Positions 1 to 5,675 of a stretch of DNA of 5,880 nucleotides are shown in pieces. How positions within the stretch are numbered: the stretch's first letter is position 1; the number at the start of each line of letters is the position of its first letter. The position numbers and the translations under genes are program-made. The DNA comes from Candidatus Fibrimonadales bacterium. GTDB taxonomy: Bacteria; Fibrobacterota; Fibrobacteria; Fibrobacterales; Fibrobacteraceae. The notes under the pieces are model-generated. The model did not search any database. It was not told the origin of the DNA and saw only the letters and a list, made by a program, of their open reading frames with translations. Location: positions 1 through 5,880 of the forward strand of contig WRMM01000139.1 in the NCBI GenBank assembly GCA_009777135.1, written 5' to 3'.

Positions 1-2
1 AC

Positions 3-197
3 ATGGCAAACCATTTGAATCGAATGAAATTCATAATTTCAAAAGAAATAATTTTGCGCCACAACCGCCAGGTTAATTATTACAAGCAGCAAAAACAGAG
101 AGCCATTGCCAAGCAGGAGCGTGAAAACAGGCAAAAAGTTCTGCTGGAGATTCCGTTGGTAAGAAACTCCGATCAGAAGAGAAAAGAGAGATTGTGA
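3..197 (+). CDS. Short highly basic reading frame, probably the 3' end of an upstream gene
   Basis: The frame is open from the window edge to a TGA at 195-197. An ATG lies at bases 3-5, but only two bases precede it, so I cannot tell whether this is the true start or an internal Met of a longer protein. The 64 residues are rich in Lys, Arg, Gln and Glu (for example YYKQQKQRAIAKQERENRQK), which would suit a helical, possibly nucleic-acid-binding or coiled-coil tail. There is no signal peptide or membrane segment and I recognise no family. Its stop lies 18 bp from the stop of the convergent minus-strand gene, and I see no convincing terminator hairpin in that gap. It could also be a chance open frame. 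Confidence 0.35.
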   Translation: MANHLNRMKFIISKEIILRHNRQVNYYKQQKQRAIAKQERENRQKVLLEIPLVRNSDQKRKERL

Positions 198-215
198 AAA
201 ATAGGCTATTGTAAG

Positions 216-1592
216 CTACAAATCCCTAACCAAACGTATCCCCACAAACTCACTCCCTCTTGGCGAAGATATATCCGTTAATGCGGATTTTCTTTTGCAA
301 GCCTCAGGGGAATCTCGGTGGGAACTGCCAGCGAAATATGCTACGCTGGCGTTTTCGTTTTCTGGCAAAAGCCAGATAGCGATGTTGCCTGCGAAATTTC
401 GCATTCCGTTTGCAAGCTGGCCTTCATTGGCTTTTTTTAATTTAGGGCTTTCGCAAACATCGTCAAAATTAGAATAAGCAGAAACAGCTTTCTTCCACTC
501 CTCCGCAGTGGGCAGTCTTTTTCTCGCCCATTTTGAATAAGCTATGGCATCTTTTAAGCTAATTGAAACTACAGGGTAATCATCGTAATCTCTGTTTCTT
601 GCTAACGGCGGAATTTCACAGCCTGTTTCTTCGCAAAATTTTCTGTATTCCCTGTTGCTCACCGCATTAACATCCCAAATAACATTTGCCGCGCGATTAT
701 TCTTTTTGGTTTTGCCAAAAGCAAAATCCCCGTGAATGCCAAAATAAAATCCAAAGCCCTTATCTTCATTTTTTCCAATCAGATCAACCGGAACCGATAT
801 TTCCAAAGAAAACCTGTTGCCCGCCTGCAGCAATGCGCCTGGCTCCAAAGAAAATAAATGGCTCTCAACAGGCAAAGACATTTTCTCTCTCAAAGCCAAA
901 TACGGCATAAATATATGCTTTACAGGCAGGCCCGCGCGCAGGTAAAATTCTGCTTTATCCTGTTTTGAATATTCATATACAATGTTTTCCAGCAAATTAA
1001 AAATCCATATATTCTGCTCCGCCAAAATTGCGGCGCGAATTGCAGAATAGCCTGAGCCTCTAGGGCTTATCCAGTCTGCAGCAAAGCCTATTTGCAATGG
1101 AAAATAATTGTATTGCAAGCCTAGCAAAAACTTTTTTATTTCTCGCTCTTCCACAGGAAAAGCGAGCCTCGCCCCAAAGCCCCAAGGCAAGCCAAGCCGA
1201 AAATCAAAAGGAATTTTTGAAGCCGAGTTGGCATCATAAAAAAAGCCTGCATTAGCTTCTATATGATACGCCGAAGGAGACAATGCGTAAGCATTGAATG
1301 CTTGATTTCGCCGCAAAAATTCATGGCTTATTTCGTAGCTTTTGCCTGGCTGCAAAATAAAGCTGTAAAAAGCCGGCACAAAACTTTCGCTAGGCGGAAG
1401 CAGCACAACGGAATGCTCGCCTGTAAGCATGGCAGGGTTTTCGTAAGGCGTTCCTTGAATTTCCTTTTCAAGACTGCCATCCAAAAACACGTCTGCGCCA
1501 GACGGAACAGTGAATATGCCAAGTGCCGCTCTGCCGCCGGAAGCGAAAAGCGCGGAACCAAAGAGCGCAAGGTAAAACGCAAAAATGCGCAT
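216..1592 (-). CDS. Exported PEGA / barrel-like / FGE-sulfatase-like fusion protein
   Basis: This is a predicted 458-residue envelope protein; its exact function is unknown. Residues 1-19 form a signal peptide (MRIFAFYLALFGSALFASG). Residues about 24-67 match a PEGA domain (TVPSGADVFLDG, then GTPYENPAMLTGEHSV), a small surface- or periplasm-associated beta fold. Residues about 105-295 alternate aromatic and polar residues with many short strands ending in F or Y, as in an outer-membrane barrel. Residues about 303-458 resemble the FGE-sulfatase (SUMF1-like) domain: VSNREYRKFCEETG, YPVVSISLKDAIAYSKWARKRLPTAEEWKKA, NFAGNIAIW and a final FVGIRLVRDL. The paired catalytic cysteines of true formylglycine-generating enzymes are not at the expected place, so a structural or binding role is likelier than oxidation of a sulfatase. 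All four cysteines (320, 325, 380, 432) lie in this last domain and could form disulfides. The start is the ATG at 1592-1590 with GGGGGA upstream; an in-frame TTG at 1604 would add four residues but overlaps that ribosome site. Confidence 0.85.
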   Translation of the reverse strand: MRIFAFYLALFGSALFASGGRAALGIFTVPSGADVFLDGSLEKEIQGTPYENPAMLTGEHSVVLLPPSESFVPAFYSFILQPGKSYEISHEFLRRNQAFNAYALSPSAYHIEANAGFFYDANSASKIPFDFRLGLPWGFGARLAFPVEEREIKKFLLGLQYNYFPLQIGFAADWISPRGSGYSAIRAAILAEQNIWIFNLLENIVYEYSKQDKAEFYLRAGLPVKHIFMPYLALREKMSLPVESHLFSLEPGALLQAGNRFSLEISVPVDLIGKNEDKGFGFYFGIHGDFAFGKTKKNNRAANVIWDVNAVSNREYRKFCEETGCEIPPLARNRDYDDYPVVSISLKDAIAYSKWARKRLPTAEEWKKAVSAYSNFDDVCESPKLKKANEGQLANGMRNFAGNIAIWLLPENENASVAYFAGSSHRDSPEACKRKSALTDISSPRGSEFVGIRLVRDL

Positions 1593-1596
1593 AAAA

Positions 1597-1602
1597 TCCC
1601 CC
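1597..1602 (-). promoter_or_regulatory. Ribosome binding site that fixes the start of the PEGA/FGE gene
   Basis: On the minus strand GGGGGA lies four bases before the ATG at 1592. The longer frame beginning at TTG 1604 would place its start codon on this site, so the ATG is preferred. It also leaves the hydrophobic signal peptide directly at the N-terminus. Confidence 0.6.
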
Positions 1603-1670
1603 AAGTGGATAAATCATGTAATAAAAGCCTCGCTCCCCAAGGGGAATATAGAAAATTCCGGCATTTACCC

Positions 1671-1699
1671 TTGAAAATAACCCAAAAAAATTCTATATT
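1671..1699 (+). promoter_or_regulatory. Sigma70-type promoter for tRNA-Gln and downstream genes
   Basis: TTGAAA (1671-1676) and TATATT (1694-1699) are separated by exactly 17 bases; each matches five of six consensus positions. Transcription would begin near 1706, giving a leader of about 10 nt before the tRNA 5' end at 1717 that RNase P would remove. With no evident terminator after the tRNA, this promoter may also drive rplY, mlaF, pth and possibly glnS. It is the best promoter match I found in the window. Confidence 0.65.
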
Positions 1700-1716
1700 T
1701 ATACTCCACTGTCCAG

Positions 1717-1788
1717 TGGGGTATCGCCAAGCGGTAAGGCAGCGGGTTTTGGTTCCGCTATTCGTTGGTTCGAATCCAGCTACCCCAA
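1717..1788 (+). tRNA. tRNA-Gln, anticodon UUG
   Basis: This is a complete 72-nt cloverleaf. The acceptor stem TGGGGTA (1717-1723) pairs perfectly with TACCCCA (1781-1787). The D stem is GCC/GGC. The anticodon stem GCGGG/TCCGC closes with one G-U pair. The anticodon loop TTTTGGT (1747-1753) places TTG at 1749-1751, which reads CAA and, by wobble, CAG codons. The T arm is GTTGG, TTCGAAT, CCAGC, with one T-G pair. CCA is not encoded. Most of the sequence closely follows E. coli tRNA-Gln, including the U1-A72 pair that GlnRS recognises. Two bases differ from E. coli: position 37 is G instead of A, and the discriminator (1788) is A instead of G. It starts about 10 nt after a predicted transcription start and ends 31 bp before rplY. 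Confidence 0.97.
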
Positions 1789-1810
1789 TAAAAGGAAAAT
1801 GAGCAAAATT

Positions 1811-1815
1811 GGAGA
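1811..1815 (+). promoter_or_regulatory. Ribosome binding site that decides the rplY start
   Basis: GGAGA sits four bases before the ATG at 1820. An earlier in-frame ATG at 1799 has AAAGGA only two bases upstream, which is too close, and its seven extra residues (MSKIGEI) are not typical of L25 N-termini. The ATG at 1820 is therefore preferred. Confidence 0.6.
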
Positions 1816-1819
1816 AATT

Positions 1820-2473
1820 ATGCAACTCACAACCCTAAATGCAAAAGCTCGCGTTGCTGGCTCTTCGCGCGAAAGCGGACGTGTCCGCAAAACAGGCAAT
1901 ATACCTGCCGTTTATTATGGCAATGGCTCCGAAGCAATTTCCGTAAGCGTTTCGGAAAAGGATTTGGAGGCTGTTCTTGCCCCTGGCAAAAGATACACCC
2001 TGCTGGATTTGGTTATAGACGGCAAAGGCGGAAACCCAGCCATTGTTTACCAGTACCAAAAGAACAATATTTCGCAAAAAATCCTTCACATAGATTTTTT
2101 GAAAATAGATGCGAACACTCCGGTAGCTGTGCGCATTCCCGTTCGTTTGTCTGGCATTCCTGTTGGCGTTAAAAACCAAGGCGGAAGTCTTTCCCAAGAG
2201 AGCCACTACTTGAAGCTGTCCGCAAAGCCTGCGGATATCCCTGCAAGCATAGAACTGGACATTTCAGAGATGCCAACCAACACCACCTATTATGCAGAAA
2301 AACTGGATTTAGGCAAAGCGTCTTTGGTATCTCCCAAACGCACGGTTATCTTTACTATATCCAAGGGTCGCGCTGCTGAAGCTGCTGCAACTGGCGAAGC
2401 TGCAGCCGCAACTGGCGATAAGAAGAAAGAAGAACCTAAAAAAGAGCCTAAAAAAGAGGCTAAAAAGAAATAG
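1820..2473 (+). CDS. rplY: Ribosomal protein L25, Ctc/TL5 type
   Basis: L25 binds 5S rRNA in the central protuberance of the 50S subunit. The 217-residue form seen here is the longer Ctc/TL5 type. The N-terminal domain (about 1-90) carries the family pattern LNAKARVAGSSRESGRVRKT followed by GNIPAVYYGNG, then a strand-rich segment ending QKILHIDFLKID. The C-terminal TL5 domain (about 95-182) includes VRIPVRLSGIPVGVKNQGG and the IELDISEMP segment. From about residue 183 the protein ends in a low-complexity tail: two Glu-Ala-Thr-Gly repeats, then three E-P/A-K-K units. This tail is probably disordered and may contact rRNA. rplY next to pth is common across bacteria, which supports the call. mlaF follows after 14 bp. 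The start choice is explained under its ribosome site. Confidence 0.93.
   Translation: MQLTTLNAKARVAGSSRESGRVRKTGNIPAVYYGNGSEAISVSVSEKDLEAVLAPGKRYTLLDLVIDGKGGNPAIVYQYQKNNISQKILHIDFLKIDANTPVAVRIPVRLSGIPVGVKNQGGSLSQESHYLKLSAKPADIPASIELDISEMPTNTTYYAEKLDLGKASLVSPKRTVIFTISKGRAAEAAATGEAAAATGDKKKEEPKKEPKKEAKKK
2378..2467 (+). repeat. Short tandem repeats encoding the L25 C-terminal tail
   Basis: Two kinds of in-frame repeat lie back to back. At 2378-2395 and 2396-2416 two related units encode EAAATG and EAAAATG, with GAAGCTGC and ACTGGC shared. At 2432-2443, 2444-2455 and 2456-2467 a 12-bp unit occurs three times, encoding EPKK, EPKK and EAKK; the first two copies differ by one base. The A-runs in these units make length change by slippage plausible, in steps that keep the frame. 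Confidence 0.75.
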
Positions 2474-2487
2474 CCGGGTGATATGAA

Positions 2488-3273
2488 ATGCCCAATGTTA
2501 ACATTCGTGAAGACGACATAATCATAAAGCTGCGCAATTTGCGCAAAAGCTTTGGAAAGCAAGATGTTCTTCTAGATGTTAATTTGGATATCAGGCGCGG
2601 TGAAACTATAGTTATCATAGGCCAATCCGGTGGTGGAAAGTCTGTTATATTAAAGCACATGATTGGACTTTTGCAACCGGACGGCGGTGAGGTTAGCGTT
2701 GATGGCGTTACAATTTCCACTCCAAAATTCTTTGATACCCACACCATACGCAGAAAAATGGGAATGCTCTTTCAAATGGGCGCTTTGTTTGATTCAATGG
2801 ACACAGGAGAAAACATAGCCTTTGCTCTTAGAGAGCATCACCCCGAGCTTAGCGAAAAGCAAGTTCAAGACTCAGTGACCGAAAAGCTGAAGCTAATAAA
2901 TTTGGTGCCTGAATTTCGCACAAAAATGCCTTCTGAGCTTTCTGGCGGCATGAAAAAGCGCGTTGCTTTGGCGAGAGCCATAGCCCTAAGCCCGGAAATT
3001 CTTTTATACGATGAGCCAACCACAGGTTTAGACCCCATAACATCCGATGTTATCAACGATTTGATTTTAGACATGCAGTCAAAACTAGGCGTAACCTCCG
3101 TTGTTGTTACGCACGACATGGCAAGCGCATTCAAAGTAGCAGACCGCATAGCCATGCTTTACAAGGGCCGCATAATAGAAGTGGGAACAGTGGAAGAAAT
3201 AAAAAATACTTCCAATCCCTTTGTTAAGCAGTTCATAACAGGCCAAAGAAATTTGCCAACCACTAACGCATGA
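2488..3273 (+). CDS. mlaF: MlaF-family ABC transporter ATPase (phospholipid/organic solvent transport)
   Basis: This 261-residue cytoplasmic ATPase should power an inner-membrane MlaE-type permease that moves phospholipids between inner and outer membranes. Motifs in order: Walker A GQSGGGKS (45-52), Q-loop Q96 in MGMLFQMGALFDSMDTGENIAF (91-112), ABC signature LSGGM (151-155), Walker B ILLYDEP with catalytic E176, D-loop GLDP and switch His209 in VVTHD. The LFQMGALFDSM stretch and the GMKKRVALARA after the signature are typical of MlaF/Ttg2A rather than of other importers. The C-terminus FVKQFITGQ also fits the subfamily. GGGTGA (2476-2481) lies six bases before the ATG. No mlaE or mlaD partner is adjacent; the gene sits between rplY and pth, with its stop overlapping the pth start by four bases. 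The family call is firm; the transported lipid is inferred. Confidence 0.9.
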   Translation: MPNVNIREDDIIIKLRNLRKSFGKQDVLLDVNLDIRRGETIVIIGQSGGGKSVILKHMIGLLQPDGGEVSVDGVTISTPKFFDTHTIRRKMGMLFQMGALFDSMDTGENIAFALREHHPELSEKQVQDSVTEKLKLINLVPEFRTKMPSELSGGMKKRVALARAIALSPEILLYDEPTTGLDPITSDVINDLILDMQSKLGVTSVVVTHDMASAFKVADRIAMLYKGRIIEVGTVEEIKNTSNPFVKQFITGQRNLPTTNA

Positions 3274-3821
3274 GTATGCACATATTAATCGGTCTAGGCA
3301 ATCCGGGGCAAAAGTATGCTGGCACTAGGCATAATTTGGGATTTATGGCAATAGATAGTATTGCGGAAAGTTCTATTTGGAAAAGCGAGTGCAGAGCGGT
3401 AACTCAAAAAACGCATATCGCCGGCAAAGATGTTTTGCTTGCAAAGCCTCAAACTTATATGAATTTGAGCGGAGAGAGCGTTCAGGCGCTGATGGCTTTT
3501 TACAAAGTCAAGCCAGAAAATTTGCTTGTGTTCAGCGATGATGTTAATCTTGCCTGCGGAAAAATGCGCATAAGGCCAAATGGCAGCGCAGGCGGGCAGA
3601 ACGGGTTAAAGAGCATAATTGAGCATATCGGGCAGAATTTTGCAAGAGTCCGCATTGGGGCAGGTTTGGTTCCTGAGCAATGGGATTTGGTAAACTGGGT
3701 TTTGTCTCCTATAAGCAAAGAAGACAGACCGCTCTGCGAAGAGGCAATTAGCAAAGTTAAAAGCCTTTGCGAGGTTTATTTGACAAAGGGCATAGTAGCT
3801 GCGCAGAATGGGTTTAATTAG
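3270..3821 (+). CDS. pth: Peptidyl-tRNA hydrolase (bacterial Pth1)
   Basis: Pth cleaves the ester bond of peptidyl-tRNAs that drop off ribosomes, recycling the tRNA. At 183 residues it is close to the usual length. The N-terminal signature is clear: LIGLGNPGQKYAGTRHNLGF with N11 and catalytic-base His21 (E. coli N10 and H20). KPQTYMNLSG supplies N65 (N68) and VFSDDVNL supplies D90 (D93). The second signature reads GSAGGQNGLKSI, with N111 kept but Gln110 where E. coli has His113. The start is the ATG at 3270, which overlaps the mlaF stop as ATGA. A second ATG at 3276 (MHILIGLGNPG) would match family N-termini equally well, and neither has a good ribosome site, so translation is probably coupled to mlaF. 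Apart from Gln110 the active-site residues are present, so I expect an active enzyme. Confidence 0.95.
   Translation: MSMHILIGLGNPGQKYAGTRHNLGFMAIDSIAESSIWKSECRAVTQKTHIAGKDVLLAKPQTYMNLSGESVQALMAFYKVKPENLLVFSDDVNLACGKMRIRPNGSAGGQNGLKSIIEHIGQNFARVRIGAGLVPEQWDLVNWVLSPISKEDRPLCEEAISKVKSLCEVYLTKGIVAAQNGFN
3780..3809 (+). promoter_or_regulatory. Candidate internal promoter for glnS within the end of pth
   Basis: A perfect TTGACA (3780-3785) is followed after 18 bases by CAGAAT (3804-3809), which matches four of six -10 positions. Transcription would begin near 3816, about 37 nt before the glnS ATG. A second perfect TTGACA at 3825-3830 has no acceptable -10 at 16-18 bases. It is only eight bases from TATATT (3839-3844). 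Confidence 0.3.
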
Positions 3822-3852
3822 GTATTGACAATGTTTACTATATTACCCCCCA

Positions 3853-5562
3853 ATGGAACCCTCTAATTTTATTCAAGACTTTATAGTTGAAGATTTGCAA
3901 AGCGGGCGGTATAGCAAAGCGCATACCCGCTTTCCGCCAGAGCCAAATGGATATTTGCATATTGGGCATGCAAAAAGCATTTGCATAAATTTTGGAACAG
4001 CTATAAAGTTCAAAGGGCTTTGCAACCTTCGCTTTGATGATACCAATCCCGCTAAAGAAGATGTTGAATATGTGGATAGCATAAAAGAAGATGTTAAGTG
4101 GCTTGGCTTTGACTGGGAAGAGCGCGAATATTATGCCAGCGATTATTACGAATTGTGCTATGAATTTGCCGAGCAGCTTATTTCTGCTGGAAAGGCTTAT
4201 GTTTGCCACCTGAAAGGCGATGAAGTGGGAGAGCATAGAGGCACTCTTACAAAACCAGGCAAAAACAGCCCTTGGCGCGATCGTCTTGCGCAAGAAAGCC
4301 TTGAGATTTTCCGCAAAATGCGGGCAGGCGAAATTGAGGAAGGCGAAGCATTTTTGCGCGCTAAAATAGACATGGCAAGCCCGAACATGAATATGCGCGA
4401 CCCGGCTATTTACCGCATTAAAAAAGAAACGCATCACCGCACAGGAAACAAGTGGGTTATTTACCCCATGTATGATTATGCTCACCCCATTGGCGACTGG
4501 ATAGAGGGCGTAACGCATAGCATTTGCACATTGGAATTTGAAGACCACCGCCCTCTTTATGAATGGGTGCTGAACGAAATCAAGGCTCTTATAGACAGCG
4601 GTTCTTACGCTCCAAGCCAAAAAATGCCAGCTGCTTTGCCCAGGCAAATTGAATTTGCCCGCCTTAATCTCACATATACGGTTATGAGCAAAAGGCTTTT
4701 GCGCGAGCTTGTGGAAAACAACCATGTTCTTGGCTGGGACGATCCAAGAATCCCAACAATAAGCGGCCTTAGGCGAAGAGGCTACACGCCGAGTTCGCTG
4801 CGTGAATTTGCGGAGCGGATAGGCGTTGCAAAAGCAGATAGCATTATTGATATTCAGTTTCTTTATTTTTGCATAAGAGAAGAATTGAACAAAAGCGTTC
4901 AAAGAGCAATGGTGGTTTTAGACCCAATAAAAATTGTAATTGAAAATTGGGAAGAGGGCAAAGAGGATATTCTGGAAATAGAGAACAATCCGGAAAATCC
5001 AGAACAGGGAAATCGCAAAGTTGTTTTTGGCAGGGAAATTTACATTGAACGCGAAGATTTTATGGAAAACCCTCCGAAAAAATATTTTAGGCTTTCGCCT
5101 GGCTCAGAGGTTCGCTTGAAGGGCGCATATTATATAACATGCAAAGAAGTTATAAAGAAAGACGGTGAAGTTGCAGAGCTGCATTGCGTTTACGATCCGG
5201 AGAGCAGAGGCGGTGAAACCCCGGATGCTCGCAAGGTGCGCGGAACTTTGCACTGGGTTAATTGCAAAACAGCCGCTGATATTGAGGTTCGTCTTTTTGA
5301 AAATCTCTTTACCTTGGAAAACCCCGCCGAAATCCCGGAAGGCAAAAGTTTTATGGACTATGTGGACAAAAATTCCATGGCAATAAAGCAAGCGAAGGCG
5401 GAGCCGATGCTTGCCGATGCCAAGCCTTATGACAGGTTTCAGTTTTTGAGGCATGGTTATTTTTGCGCAGACTCCAAGGATTCCGCTCCGCAAAAACCCG
5501 TGTTTAACCGTATCGTTGGGTTGAAAGATACTTGGGCGAAGGTGCAAATGGCTAAAGACTAA
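3853..5562 (+). CDS. glnS: Glutaminyl-tRNA synthetase (class I)
   Basis: GlnRS attaches glutamine to tRNA-Gln in the cytoplasm using ATP. The 569-residue product follows E. coli GlnRS throughout. NFIQDFIVEDL at the N-terminus leads to PPEPNGYLHIGHAKS, with the class I HIGH motif at 36-39. RFDDTNP follows at 60-66, RGTLTKPGKNSP at 129-140 and YPMYDYAHPIGDWIEGVTHS at 204-223. LNLTYTVMSKR holds the KMSKS-type motif (VMSKR, 277-281), and GWDDPRIPTISGLRRRGYT follows. The C-terminal anticodon-binding barrels include IREELN, VRGTLHWV, KPVFNR and VGLKDTW. Leu132 corresponds to the E. coli wedge residue that opens the U1-A72 pair. About 14 residues are inserted before VMSKR (near 244-262) relative to E. 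coli. The start is the first in-frame ATG after a stop at 3826. It has no Shine-Dalgarno; six Cs precede it. The cognate tRNA-Gln gene lies 2.1 kb upstream on the same strand. Confidence 0.97.
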   Translation: MEPSNFIQDFIVEDLQSGRYSKAHTRFPPEPNGYLHIGHAKSICINFGTAIKFKGLCNLRFDDTNPAKEDVEYVDSIKEDVKWLGFDWEEREYYASDYYELCYEFAEQLISAGKAYVCHLKGDEVGEHRGTLTKPGKNSPWRDRLAQESLEIFRKMRAGEIEEGEAFLRAKIDMASPNMNMRDPAIYRIKKETHHRTGNKWVIYPMYDYAHPIGDWIEGVTHSICTLEFEDHRPLYEWVLNEIKALIDSGSYAPSQKMPAALPRQIEFARLNLTYTVMSKRLLRELVENNHVLGWDDPRIPTISGLRRRGYTPSSLREFAERIGVAKADSIIDIQFLYFCIREELNKSVQRAMVVLDPIKIVIENWEEGKEDILEIENNPENPEQGNRKVVFGREIYIEREDFMENPPKKYFRLSPGSEVRLKGAYYITCKEVIKKDGEVAELHCVYDPESRGGETPDARKVRGTLHWVNCKTAADIEVRLFENLFTLENPAEIPEGKSFMDYVDKNSMAIKQAKAEPMLADAKPYDRFQFLRHGYFCADSKDSAPQKPVFNRIVGLKDTWAKVQMAKD

Positions 5563-5579
5563 TTAAGCTTAATATTTTC

Positions 5580-5628
5580 TTAACATTTTTTTAACCGCCT
5601 TTTATTTAATCCCTAATAGTAGTTTAAC
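5580..5628 (+). promoter_or_regulatory. AT-rich intergenic stretch with three phased TTAAC words
   Basis: The gap between glnS and the porin-like gene (5563-5675) is very AT-rich. It contains TTAAC at 5580, 5591 and 5624, spaced 11 and 33 bases apart. TTAACA at 5624-5629 followed by TACGAT at 5649-5654 is a weak promoter candidate with a long 19-base spacer. I see no strong terminator for glnS; ATTAAGCTTAAT (5562-5573) is palindromic but would form only a weak AT hairpin. Confidence 0.2.
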
Positions 5629-5675
5629 AAGCCTTTTTTAAATTTGCTTACGATTAAACTCAACCAGAGGATTTT

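Larger units (their letters stand above)
1717..5562 (+). other. Probable transcription unit tRNA-Gln, rplY, mlaF, pth, glnS
   Basis: All five genes lie on one strand. The gaps are 31 bp (tRNA to rplY), 14 bp (rplY to mlaF), a 4-bp ATGA overlap (mlaF to pth) and 31 bp (pth to glnS). I see no stem followed by a T-run in any gap. A good promoter precedes the tRNA, and a weaker candidate for glnS lies in the end of pth. Co-transcription is an inference from spacing only. Confidence 0.55.

Noticed and set aside
204..220. TAGGCT/AGCTA hairpin between the two convergent genes as a terminator
   Set aside because: The stem has a bulge and few GC pairs, and no T-run follows, so it is too weak to call.
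1636..1658. CCCCAAGGGG and GGAAT/ATTCC as a terminator or regulatory hairpin
   Set aside because: The first has too small a loop to use all its pairs and the second has only five base pairs. No T-run follows on either strand.
1263..1802. Plus-strand 179-codon frame
   Set aside because: It lies antisense to the well-supported PEGA/FGE gene and runs through the tRNA. Its composition is Lys/Arg-rich with no recognisable domain.
1328..1825. Minus-strand 165-codon frame containing GVAGFEPT
   Set aside because: It reads the tRNA-Gln antisense. The GVAGFEPT-type peptide is a well-known artefact of translating tRNA complements, and the rest overlaps the PEGA/FGE gene and rplY.
3825..3844. TTGACA with TATATT as a sigma70 promoter for glnS
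   Set aside because: The two boxes are only eight bases apart, far below the 16-18 needed for one promoter.
3838..4902. Minus-strand 354-codon frame
   Set aside because: It is a shadow of glnS in the opposite frame; glnS is conserved along its whole length and the minus frame has no family features or ribosome site.
5104..5547. Minus-strand 147-codon frame
   Set aside because: It is antisense to the conserved C-terminal half of GlnRS and shows no domain.
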